A stretch of 14,679 nt of DNA from Candidatus Heimdallarchaeota archaeon (lineage in GTDB: Archaea; Asgardarchaeota; Heimdallarchaeia; Heimdallarchaeales; Heimdallarchaeaceae), in contig JAEOTG010000243.1 in the NCBI GenBank assembly GCA_016839985.1, positions 1-14,679 of the forward strand, given 5' to 3'. Numbering within the stretch: the stretch's first letter is position 1; each line of letters begins with the position of its first letter. Under the pieces are notes generated by a model that made no database searches, had not been told where the DNA came from, and was given only the letters and a program-made list of their open reading frames with translations. The position numbers were made by a program, and so were the translations under genes. Positions 1 to 7,035 of this stretch are shown here, piece after piece.

Positions 1-80
1 ATTGCCCCACTTCCACTGAAAGACTGGATTAAAGGTTTATTTTTTAAATTGTTTTTTCTTAGTTCTTCTATGCTTTCCAT
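1..80 (-). CDS. 5' end of an unidentified gene, cut by the window edge
   Basis: An open frame starts with ATG at 80-78 on the minus strand and stays open for 26 codons to the edge. The product begins MESIEELRKN and goes on through a Lys/Asn-rich stretch to a Gly/Ser-rich piece (SFSGSGA). The ATG lies one base after the stop codon of the binding-protein gene, so the two are very probably co-transcribed and perhaps translationally coupled. Genes after a substrate-binding protein are often the permeases of the same transporter. The visible residues form a charged, soluble tail, so this is neither supported nor excluded. No family can be assigned from so few residues. Confidence 0.5.
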   Translation of the reverse strand, partial: MESIEELRKNNLKNKPLIQSFSGSGA

Positions 81-81
81 T

Positions 82-1938
82 TTAAACACTTCGTTTTCTT
101 TTTCTAAGAAACACAACAGCTATAACTGCCCCAAAACCTAAACTTACTATAGAACTCACCAAGCTAAACGAACTCTCTATTGTATGTCCTTCATTGTCAC
201 CTGTTAAATTAAATCCTGCCAATCGAAGGTAATCAAGTGCTTGACTCATATTATATGTATATTGTGAAACACCATCGAAATAATAATCCTTGAAATATGG
301 CGATATAGGAGTATGAGAAAGATTGAATTTGTTATTATGAAAATGAGTATTCATCAGATTTTTATTAACAACAGATGCAATAGCTTTTCTGATAGCTAAT
401 CCTTTTGATACACCAGTTTCATTTGTTGGGATAAAATTGTTATTGGCTCCAAAAATTTCATTTTGAAGATTAAATGCTAGTATAATAAGAGAATTTTCAA
501 GCTTGAAGACAACTTGGATATCAGAAACGTCAATTCTGTCTTCAATTGCTGGATCTTTTCCAAAATCTGCTATATCTAGATCCCCATTTTGTAAATCTAT
601 TCTCATAGAAAAAGTGTCATCTCTTGTAAATGCTTCTATTTTTTCGAATGCTAAATAAGTTGGTTCTCCAGGTAGAACTCCAACACCGTGCCAATTATCA
701 TTTTTATATAATACAGCTGTTAAATCAGTATAACTTTCTGTCGAATTATAGATATACTTCCCAGTTCCAAAAGGATCTATTCTGAATTTAGACCATCTCC
801 CCGAACTTACAATATTATCAATACCCCCTCCAACATTTAGATAATGGTCTGGAAGTGGATATACAGATAAATCTTCTAGAGGGAAAGCATAAGGATCTCT
901 CTCTGGTGTACTAGGATCAGAGTCGATGTAAATAGCGACTGTACTACTATTATACATTTCATATGATTTTATCCATTTAAACACCTCATAATTTAAATTC
1001 GAAATAGGATTTCGTAAAAGATCTAGTGTAAACATTACATCATCAGTTGTAAATAATTGATTAGGAAAGAGACCATCAACATCAGTGTGCCATTCCACAT
1101 TATCCCTTAGATGGACTAACAAGGTAGTTTGATTAGTATACTGCCAATTATCAATCAGACCACATTTGGTCACTACACCATTTTCATCAACTTCTATTAA
1201 TTTATCCATAAATAAAGAAACAATAGTTTTTTCTCCTGATTCTTCTATAGTTAAAGGATGTAAATCAAACCATTTACCAATTCCTATATTTAATTGATCA
1301 GTTGATGATTGACCTGTATGAGACCCTACAAAATACATATATGGTAGACTATTTGAGATCCCTAGAGATGATGTGAATCCTTTCAGATTATTCCAAAGTC
1401 CATAAGTTCTTACTGGGGAAAAAAGAGGTACCATAGGTAAAACATCAGCCATGATGTGCTCTTGAAGATTTTCAAACATATTTTTTCTTAAATAAAAATC
1501 GGATTCTTTTGTAATATTTGAAATATAACTCTTAGTTGTTCCATTATCTATTTCATCTTTGAAATTGAAAAAATTCCAACTTGCTCCTTCTGTAAAGAAA
1601 AGTTCTAGATGAGGAACTGATTCACCTTCTATTTCAATTAGAGCCATATCATAATTCTTTGATTTAATAACAACGTCAAGGAAGTAGCTATACTCAGTAG
1701 GATAATCAACGGCATCTATCCCGAGATCTTTTATACTTTGAATAATAGTTGTTGAATATTCTGAAAAGAAGACTTTTTCTGTCCCTTTAGTATAATATCT
1801 GATAGATGTTGAAAACAAACCTCCTTGCAGATTCGGTCGAGAAGTAAATATCAGAATAGCTGAGAGCGAAGCAATAACTACTATAATGGTTAAAACTATA
1901 GCAATGACTTTGTTTGTTGATCCATCTTGGCTACTCAT
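82..1938 (-). CDS. Membrane-anchored family-5 (oligopeptide/dipeptide-type) substrate-binding protein, apparently circularly permuted
   Basis: This 618-residue protein has an N-terminal hydrophobic segment (about 10-31), a large outer domain, and a C-terminal hydrophobic segment (about 591-611) followed by RKRKR. That suggests both ends are in the cytoplasm and the domain outside. Residues 215-576 read like the first two thirds of an SBP_bac_5 protein: a start block with 'LIDNWQYTNQTTLLVHLRDNVEW' type features (the W.....T...LR..V.WH pattern), FTTDDVMFTLD, FGTGKY, 'AIRKAIASVVNK', and TYNMSQALDYLRLAGF. The part that normally follows (II..L..LGI, the D/P segment, the R...Q......P..PL stretch) lies in front, at residues 45-188. 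About nine N-X-S/T sequons fit an N-glycosylated archaeal surface protein. It starts 42 bases after the metal ATPase gene. The ligand cannot be told; peptides are the usual ligands of the family. The family call is firm, the permutation is inferred from motif order. Confidence 0.8.
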   Translation of the reverse strand: MSSQDGSTNKVIAIVLTIIVVIASLSAILIFTSRPNLQGGLFSTSIRYYTKGTEKVFFSEYSTTIIQSIKDLGIDAVDYPTEYSYFLDVVIKSKNYDMALIEIEGESVPHLELFFTEGASWNFFNFKDEIDNGTTKSYISNITKESDFYLRKNMFENLQEHIMADVLPMVPLFSPVRTYGLWNNLKGFTSSLGISNSLPYMYFVGSHTGQSSTDQLNIGIGKWFDLHPLTIEESGEKTIVSLFMDKLIEVDENGVVTKCGLIDNWQYTNQTTLLVHLRDNVEWHTDVDGLFPNQLFTTDDVMFTLDLLRNPISNLNYEVFKWIKSYEMYNSSTVAIYIDSDPSTPERDPYAFPLEDLSVYPLPDHYLNVGGGIDNIVSSGRWSKFRIDPFGTGKYIYNSTESYTDLTAVLYKNDNWHGVGVLPGEPTYLAFEKIEAFTRDDTFSMRIDLQNGDLDIADFGKDPAIEDRIDVSDIQVVFKLENSLIILAFNLQNEIFGANNNFIPTNETGVSKGLAIRKAIASVVNKNLMNTHFHNNKFNLSHTPISPYFKDYYFDGVSQYTYNMSQALDYLRLAGFNLTGDNEGHTIESSFSLVSSIVSLGFGAVIAVVFLRKRKRSV

Positions 1939-1969
1939 AAAGGACTTACCAGCTTCAATTTCGTAAAAG

Positions 1970-1984
1970 TGTTTATTAAGTTAG
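1970..1984 (-). promoter_or_regulatory. Possible TATA element for the binding-protein gene
   Basis: On the minus strand CTTAATAAA (centre about 1976) lies about 38 bases before the ATG at 1938, predicting a start near 1951 and a leader of about 13 bases. It overlaps the stop codon of the upstream ATPase gene. The gene could therefore be expressed both by read-through and from its own promoter. Such matches are common in AT-rich DNA. Confidence 0.25.
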
Positions 1985-4119
1985 TTCTTTACCAGTTTTT
2001 TGTATTTTCTTCCTACTCTCATTGCATTTAGAATTACGATTAATGATGCACCCATATCTCCGATTAAAACAGCTAACCAGAGAAGTGAATCTCCAAAGAA
2101 TGATCCTATTGGTGGTATCGCAACGCTCAGAAAAACTAATGTAAAGAATACGAATTTTATAAGAAGGGACAAAAAAATATTGATTTGAATTGTTGTTTTT
2201 GTTTGTTTACTTAGTTTAAACAAATAAGGAAGGCTATAAAGATTATCAGAAGATAAAACAATATCTGAGGTTTCTATTGTTATTGCTGTTCCTGTTGAAC
2301 CCATAGAAATACCTACATCAGAGATTGCTAAAGCTGGGCTGTCGTTAATTCCATCACCAACCATTGCAATTGATCCATACTCATTTCTTAATTTCTTGAT
2401 TATTTCCATCTTATGTTCTGGTAATAATTCTGATTCATATTGAATATCTAATTCTTCTGCTATTTTTGATGCCACTTGCTCATTATCACCTGTTAGCATG
2501 ATTAATTGATTCAGTCCGATTTTCCTTAATGATTGAATTACATCTTTAGTCTCTTTTCGTAATTCATCAGACATATGAATGTGTGCAATGACTTTTTCAT
2601 CTGTCAAAACATAACTGACAATGCTTTCTGATTCTTCACACACTAAGTTGCAGTATTCAAGACCAATAATATCATCAATTAAAGATTCATTTCCAATGTA
2701 GTAGTTTGTCCCCTTTCTTGTTCCTTTTATCCCTTTTCCAGGTAATACTTTAATGTCTTTATAACCTAATAAACGTGAATCGTTTTCTATTCCCAATTCA
2801 GTTATCGCTTCTCCAATTTTATGCTCCGAATGACTTTCTAAGCTGTATGCTAATTCAACGATTTCTTTTTCAGTATAACCTTCTAAAGGTTCAATTTTGT
2901 AAACTTTCAGTTTTCCTGATGAAAGAGTTCCAGTTTTATCCAAGGCTAAAGTCTTAACATCAGAAAGAGCTTCCAGGAATTTACCTCCTTTGATTAAAAC
3001 ACCGTTCTTTGAAGCTCTAGTTATAGCTGTCACAACTGTAATAGGGGTAGAAAGTACTAATGCACAAGGACATGAGATAACTAAAACTACCAAGCTGTTG
3101 TAAAACCAAACACTAAAAGGTTGACTTAGAATGACTACAGGAATAAACGTAATTAAAATTGCAATTAGAACCATAGTTGGAGTATAATACTTTGCGAATT
3201 TTTGGATAAATTGTTCTCTTTTAGATTTTTGTTGTTCAGCTTCTTCTATTAATTTAGTAATTCTTGCAACCGTGCTTTCACTTGGCATTCTTGTTACTCG
3301 AATAATCATGTATCCATCAATACTTACAGAGCCTGAAAAAACGTTATCACCTACTTTTTTGAATATAGGTTTAGATTCACCCGTAATAGGACTTTGATCT
3401 ACAAACGTTTTTCCCCAGTCAATTTTTCCATCAATAGGAATTCTTCCTCCAGGTTTTATACTTACCCTGTCTCCCACAACTAATTCCTCAACTGGTACAA
3501 TTTCATGCTTTCTTCCCTTTACTAATCGTATTGCAGTTGGAGGAGTCAGATCCATCAATTCTCTAATTGATTGTCTAGCTTTATCCATCGAAAAAGCTTC
3601 TAAAAGCTCAGCAAGCGTAAATAGAACAATAATTTCTGCAGCTTCTTCCCAGTATGAAATTATCATTGCCCCAATAACAGCAATAACCATTAGCAAGTCA
3701 ATATCGATTGTTTTAGCCCGTAAAGAATTGAAAGCTTTTTTGTATATAGGAATTCCACCTATGATAATTATTGGAATGTAGAAAAGTGGATGAAAATGAG
3801 GAACACCAGAATAGTCAACAGCTAAAGCAGAAATTAAAAAAACAAGACCTATTATAAAGAATATTAGATTAGTATTCTTTTTTAGATTAAAGAAAGATTC
3901 TTGCTTATATCCCCTTTCAAACTTGTATCCTGTCTTTTTGATTGTTTGAATAATCTCTTTTTCCGATACTTCTTCAGTATTGTATTTTACTAAAAGCTTT
4001 GTAGATACAAGATTAATATTTACTTCTTCAATGCCTGAAACACCCTCTAAGCTTTTTGTAACTTTCGCAACACAATTTGCGCAGTCCAATCCTTTAACTA
4101 CTCCCTTTAATTCAGACAT
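1981..4119 (-). CDS. P1B-type heavy-metal exporting ATPase (Zn/Cd/Pb type)
   Basis: This membrane pump uses ATP to move soft divalent metal ions out of the cytoplasm. Numbering uses the ATG at 4119 (712 residues). An N-terminal HMA domain carries GLDCANC (Cys13 and Cys16). Then come paired membrane segments, the actuator loop with TGES (246-249), the CPC ion-site motif in M6 (350-352), the phosphorylated aspartate in DKTGT (Asp394), TGDN, and GDGINDSPA (588-596). M8 contains DMGASL with Asp688, and M7 has Lys655 in LLIKFVF. This CPC/Lys/Asp set is that of ZntA/CadA (P1B-2) pumps rather than copper pumps. The nucleotide-domain HP dipeptide reads His433-Lys434, which is unusual. A GTG at 4128 could add three residues. 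The ATG is preferred because a TATA element lies 25 bases upstream of it, implying a leaderless message. The gene is divergent from the amidohydrolase, and no metal regulator gene is in the window. Confidence 0.93.
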   Translation of the reverse strand: MSELKGVVKGLDCANCVAKVTKSLEGVSGIEEVNINLVSTKLLVKYNTEEVSEKEIIQTIKKTGYKFERGYKQESFFNLKKNTNLIFFIIGLVFLISALAVDYSGVPHFHPLFYIPIIIIGGIPIYKKAFNSLRAKTIDIDLLMVIAVIGAMIISYWEEAAEIIVLFTLAELLEAFSMDKARQSIRELMDLTPPTAIRLVKGRKHEIVPVEELVVGDRVSIKPGGRIPIDGKIDWGKTFVDQSPITGESKPIFKKVGDNVFSGSVSIDGYMIIRVTRMPSESTVARITKLIEEAEQQKSKREQFIQKFAKYYTPTMVLIAILITFIPVVILSQPFSVWFYNSLVVLVISCPCALVLSTPITVVTAITRASKNGVLIKGGKFLEALSDVKTLALDKTGTLSSGKLKVYKIEPLEGYTEKEIVELAYSLESHSEHKIGEAITELGIENDSRLLGYKDIKVLPGKGIKGTRKGTNYYIGNESLIDDIIGLEYCNLVCEESESIVSYVLTDEKVIAHIHMSDELRKETKDVIQSLRKIGLNQLIMLTGDNEQVASKIAEELDIQYESELLPEHKMEIIKKLRNEYGSIAMVGDGINDSPALAISDVGISMGSTGTAITIETSDIVLSSDNLYSLPYLFKLSKQTKTTIQINIFLSLLIKFVFFTLVFLSVAIPPIGSFFGDSLLWLAVLIGDMGASLIVILNAMRVGRKYKKLVKN

Positions 4120-4135
4120 TATTCTCACGAAAGAC

Positions 4136-4153
4136 TAAGTTATATCTAACTTA
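4136..4153 (-). promoter_or_regulatory. Dyad over the TATA box of the metal ATPase gene
   Basis: An inverted repeat with 7-base arms, TAAGTTA and TAACTTA, surrounds a TATC spacer. On the minus strand the middle reads AGATATAAC, a TATA-like element centred near 4144, about 25 bases before the ATG at 4119. A protein bound to the dyad would block TBP access, as expected for a metal-responsive repressor. The repeat is plain in the sequence; its role is inferred. Confidence 0.5.
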
Positions 4154-4210
4154 AGAATTACCATCTAGCAAAAAATATTGAAAAAACAAGACCAAGGTTT
4201 TACAGAAAAG

Positions 4211-4222
4211 TAGAAATACAAT
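4211..4222 (+). promoter_or_regulatory. Weak TATA-like element for the amidohydrolase gene
   Basis: GAAATACAAT is centred about 23 bases before the ATG at 4240, with no Shine-Dalgarno site between them. This spacing would give a leaderless or nearly leaderless message. The match to the archaeal TATA consensus is poor. Confidence 0.25.
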
Positions 4223-4239
4223 CGTTTTTCACAAATCCT

Positions 4240-5424
4240 ATGGATAAAGAACAATTGAAAAATACATTGATTGATGAATCTAAGATTCTTAAGGATTATA
4301 TTATTAGTACTCGTCGTCATTTCCATATGTATCCTGAAACTAAGTTTGAAGAGGAACAAACTGCTCAATTCATTGAAGAAGAGCTTCACAAAATTGGATA
4401 TCAGACTATTCGCGTAGCCAAGACAGGTGTAATAGCATTATTAGATGGTACTCATGAAGGAAAAACTATTGGCTTGCGAGCTGATACTGATGCATTGAAT
4501 GTTGAAGAAGAAAATGAAGTCTCATATAAAAGTACAATTCCAGGAAAAATGCATGCATGTGGTCATGATGCTCATTGCGCAATGTTGTTAGGAGCTGCTA
4601 AATTACTATACAAGTATAAAGACCAATTACCAGGGAAAGTGAAACTTATCTTTCAACCAGCAGAAGAAGGTGGAGGAGGAGCTAAGAAAATAGTTGATGA
4701 AGGTCATATTGAAGATATAGATGAGATTTTCGGAATTCATGTTTGGAGAGAACTTCCAAGTGGAACTATTGGTACTCGAGTAGGACCTTTCTTGGCTTCT
4801 GCAGATGAGTTTCAAATAACCATTAAAGGAAAAGGAGGTCATGCAGCATCACCTGAACAAACCATAGATCCAACTAGTGTAATGGCAGACCTCTACAATG
4901 CAATACAAAAAATTAGAACTCGAGAGATTGATCCACTTGATAAAGCTGTTATCACTGTTCCCGTCATCAAAGGAAGTGATGCTCACAATATCATACCTTC
5001 AGAAGTTAAAATGGAAGGAACCTTTAGAACTTTCAGTATTGAGGTTAGAGAATTTATTATAAAAAGAATAACTGAAGTAGTAGAAGGATATTGTCAAGCA
5101 TGGAGATGTGAAGGGAAAGTTGATTTTGAAATTGATGGTATTTTCTACCCGCCTACAATTAATCATGAAGAGAGTGTATTAACTCTCACTGAGATACTCA
5201 AGCCTTTAGATAATGTTGTTGAAGCTGGTTTGACTATGGGTGGAGAAGATTTTGCTTTCTATCTAAACAAAACAAAAGGAGCATTCATTTCTTTGGGGAT
5301 ATATAATGAAGAAAAAGGGATTATTCACCCTCATCATCACCCAAAATTTAATGTTGATGAAGAAGTTTTATGGAAAGGAACAGCTATTTATACACTTCTT
5401 GGATTTTACAATTTATTTGTGTAA
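4240..5424 (+). CDS. M20 family metallo-amidohydrolase (N-acyl-amino acid / hippurate hydrolase type)
   Basis: This is a cytosolic enzyme of 394 residues, the usual length for the M20D group (carboxypeptidase/aminoacylase type), which uses a two-metal centre to cut an amide bond and release an amino acid. Visible motifs in order: RRHFHMYPETKFEEEQT (25-41), LRADTDAL (79-86), the metal-binding HACGHDAH (105-112, with Cys107 and His109), FQPAEEGGGGA (138-148, holding a metal-ligand and a catalytic glutamate), GIHVW (165-169), the dimerisation-domain GKGGHAASPE (197-206), GGEDFAFY (334-341), and the final His cluster HPHHHPKF (363-370). All expected ligands are present. There is no signal peptide. 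It is transcribed away from the metal ATPase, and its end carries a strong terminator, so it is probably monocistronic. The exact substrate cannot be told: hippurate, other N-acyl amino acids and short peptides are all possible. Confidence 0.9.
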   Translation: MDKEQLKNTLIDESKILKDYIISTRRHFHMYPETKFEEEQTAQFIEEELHKIGYQTIRVAKTGVIALLDGTHEGKTIGLRADTDALNVEEENEVSYKSTIPGKMHACGHDAHCAMLLGAAKLLYKYKDQLPGKVKLIFQPAEEGGGGAKKIVDEGHIEDIDEIFGIHVWRELPSGTIGTRVGPFLASADEFQITIKGKGGHAASPEQTIDPTSVMADLYNAIQKIRTREIDPLDKAVITVPVIKGSDAHNIIPSEVKMEGTFRTFSIEVREFIIKRITEVVEGYCQAWRCEGKVDFEIDGIFYPPTINHEESVLTLTEILKPLDNVVEAGLTMGGEDFAFYLNKTKGAFISLGIYNEEKGIIHPHHHPKFNVDEEVLWKGTAIYTLLGFYNLFV

Positions 5425-5446
5425 AATCCCCAAAACTCCTTTTTTT
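5401..5446 (+). terminator. Hairpin plus T-tract terminator of the amidohydrolase gene
   Basis: Perfect 10-base arms, GGATTTTACA (5401-5410) and TGTAAAATCC (5420-5429), flank a 9-base loop and include the stop codon at 5422-5424. A run of seven T follows at 5440-5446. The T-run alone is a typical archaeal terminator, and the hairpin may also protect the 3' end. Confidence 0.7.
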
Positions 5447-5462
5447 GTAATGCAGAGCGCTT

Positions 5463-5603
5463 AAAGTATACAAAAGGTTATTTTAGTTCGAAAAAAAATT
5501 AAAACCTTGCTATAAGGTTTGACTACCTATAGTCTAGAAACCTAATTATGAAAGTCATCTTTCACAAAAGGTGAGTTCTAATAAGGTAGAATCCTCTATT
5601 TTT
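5463..5603 (+). other. Intergenic cluster of short inverted repeats; possible structured RNA
   Basis: No gene is seen between 5425 and 5701. A TATA-like AAAGTATACAAAA (5463-5475) is followed by a run of small perfect hairpins. AAACCTT (5502-5508) pairs with AAGGTTT (5514-5520). GACTA pairs with TAGTC (5521-5534). TGAAAG pairs with CTTTCA (5549-5564). TTCTA pairs with TAGAA (5576-5591). A T5 run follows at 5599-5603. The strand AAGGTTT could instead pair with AAACCT at 5538-5543, enclosing the second hairpin, so two folds compete. This could be a small RNA or chance in AT-rich DNA. No tRNA or C/D-box pattern was found on either strand. Confidence 0.3.
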
Positions 5604-5622
5604 CTCGAACTTTGGTGTTAGA

Positions 5623-5650
5623 ATTCCTTAGAGAGGAATATATATATAAG
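5623..5650 (+). promoter_or_regulatory. TATA box with adjoining dyad for the helical protein gene
   Basis: ATTCCT and AGGAAT form a 6-base inverted repeat around TAGAG (5623-5639). It runs directly into the TATA-like ATATATATATAAG (5638-5650). Transcription would start near 5670, leaving a leader of about 30 bases before the GTG at 5702. A second TATA-like stretch, TTATAAAAAT at 5661-5670, is an alternative. The dyad lies where TFB and TBP would bind, so it may be an operator. Confidence 0.4.
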
Positions 5651-5701
5651 TAGATTATCATTATAAAAATAGAGAAAACATTAGGAAAACCGGGGATAAA
5701 A

Positions 5702-6175
5702 GTGGTAAAAGAGGTCAAAAATCCTGAAGATAGTTCAATTAAGGAACTTCTTGAGAATTACAATATTACACCAAATATGGAAAATGCAATGACATTAGGG
5801 AGAGCGATAGCTAAAGGAAATTTATCCATTGAGGTAAAGAAGTGGCGTTTTAAAATGGCATTGGATGTTCAGACACCTGATATGTCTGTCTATTCTACAT
5901 TAATGGCATGGTCTTCATTGATTACATTAGAAGATAATATTCCATCAAATCAAAAGTTCATTGCAGTCAAAGAGATGTTAAATAATCCAGATCTTAAACC
6001 AGAAGTCCTTGACGAGATAATAACGAATATTTTTATGAGTAAAGAAATTCCTAGAGATTTGCTGAATTATATCGCTCCTGAAATCCAAAAGGCATCTCGA
6101 ATATCTGATGAACTAAAATCATATGTTCTTAACAAAAAAAAAAGAGTGACTAATATTAAGAGCTCAGTTTACTAA
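5702..6175 (+). CDS. Unrecognised all-helical protein, 157 residues
   Basis: I do not recognise this family. The protein is soluble, without signal peptide, membrane segment or Cys cluster, and looks fully helical. The middle and C-terminal parts (about 80-145) alternate short amphipathic helices with turns at NNPDLKPE and SKEIPRD, which resembles HEAT-like helical hairpins. A basic tail (NKKKRV) follows. The start is a GTG. No ATG lies in frame between it and the upstream stop at 5651, and GGGG sits six bases before it as a weak ribosome site. The first internal ATG (residue 26) would remove the first helix. The last 20 bases overlap the end of the convergent gene on the other strand. Confidence 0.7.
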   Translation: MVKEVKNPEDSSIKELLENYNITPNMENAMTLGRAIAKGNLSIEVKKWRFKMALDVQTPDMSVYSTLMAWSSLITLEDNIPSNQKFIAVKEMLNNPDLKPEVLDEIITNIFMSKEIPRDLLNYIAPEIQKASRISDELKSYVLNKKKRVTNIKSSVY

Positions 6176-6929
6176 AAACATCAGTGATTAATTTTACTTG
6201 TTTGTGATCAATTCCTAGTTGTAAGAATTGATAATTTTGTATTTCAAGTGAGAGTATTTTCTCAAACTCTTCTTGATTGATAGTTCCTTGTAATTTTTCA
6301 GCTCCTTTTTCTAAACAAATAACCATTCTTTGATCATCAATGGAACCTAACTTCCATAGAATAAAACATCGTGAAAGATATAATCCTAGCTCATCCTTGT
6401 TTCTGATTTTTTGGTTTTCATTTAACGCAAAATGATAAAACAAACTCCCTGTAATCTGAAAGATATCTGTTATTCTTGATGGATATTTTGGTGACTTATT
6501 CATTGCTACTAAAAGATCTGTGAATGAATCGATTCTTTCTAATGAGTCGTCAACATAAATTAGATCTTCATCCAAACAAGTTTCCATAAAATCACATAAC
6601 TGTTCATGTATATTTTGTAATTCATTTTCTTGATTTTCAGATATTTCTTTACCTAGAGGATATTCTCTAGCAAGGTAGAAGAACCTATGAGTCAAACCAC
6701 AAATATAAGCTAATAAATTATCACTTGAATTTGTGTTCTCTTTCCATATTTGAGGAAGAAATTCAATTAATAACAAATAATTAGTATACAAACTAACGTT
6801 TTCAGCAAGAATGTCTGTTAGAAATTCTTTGCTAATTGAAGAAAGATTTTCCCTTATCTTCAATAAAACCTTTGAACTAAGACCTTGATCATATATTATT
6901 TCCAATAGTTCTTCTTCTATTAAATTCAT
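6156..6929 (-). CDS. Unrecognised helical protein, 257 residues
   Basis: No family is recognised. The sequence is acidic and almost wholly predicted helix, with regular Leu/Ile spacing (for example LLEIIYDQGLSSKVLLKI near the start). It has no signal peptide, zinc motif or catalytic motif. Possible helical repeats run through 30-130, but no TPR or HEAT consensus is clear. The ATG at 6929 has no Shine-Dalgarno site. Its spacer to the divergent glycosyltransferase gene holds two palindromes. Its 3' end overlaps that of the 157-residue gene by 20 bases, including both stop codons. Composition and length support real coding. Confidence 0.7.
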   Translation of the reverse strand: MNLIEEELLEIIYDQGLSSKVLLKIRENLSSISKEFLTDILAENVSLYTNYLLLIEFLPQIWKENTNSSDNLLAYICGLTHRFFYLAREYPLGKEISENQENELQNIHEQLCDFMETCLDEDLIYVDDSLERIDSFTDLLVAMNKSPKYPSRITDIFQITGSLFYHFALNENQKIRNKDELGLYLSRCFILWKLGSIDDQRMVICLEKGAEKLQGTINQEEFEKILSLEIQNYQFLQLGIDHKQVKLITDVFSKLSS

Positions 6930-6949
6930 GATTATACCATTATCTCAAC

Positions 6950-6990
6950 ATAAGGCTTATTTCTATTTTGGTTTAACAATAATTATTGTT
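6950..6990. promoter_or_regulatory. Two palindromes in the divergent spacer
   Basis: The 106-base spacer between the starts at 6929 (minus) and 7036 (plus) holds a perfect 16-base palindrome, arms AACAATAA and TTATTGTT (6975-6990). A perfect 11-base one, arms ATAAG and CTTAT around a central G, lies at 6950-6960. The smaller lies in the TATA region expected for the minus gene, about 25 bases from its ATG. The larger lies just before TATTTTTC (6991-6998), a weak TATA candidate for the plus gene. They may be operators for shared control. Confidence 0.4.
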
Positions 6991-7035
6991 TATTTTTCAC
7001 CACAATGCTTTTGTAGTTTATCCAGATTTTAGCTC

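Noticed and set aside
2000..2957. Small plus-strand open frames inside the metal ATPase gene
   Set aside because: They lie opposite a gene with all P1B motifs intact and show no recognisable domain or ribosome site.
4165..4389. Minus-strand open frame across the start of the amidohydrolase
   Set aside because: It overlaps the conserved N-terminal coding region of that enzyme and has no motif; best read as a shadow.
5456..5461. AGCGCT palindrome after the amidohydrolase terminator
   Set aside because: Six bases is too short to be meaningful.
5500..5640. Possible tRNA or C/D-box RNA in the hairpin cluster
   Set aside because: GTTCGAG on the minus strand recalls a T-loop, but there is no T-stem or matching acceptor stem, and no C and D boxes were found.
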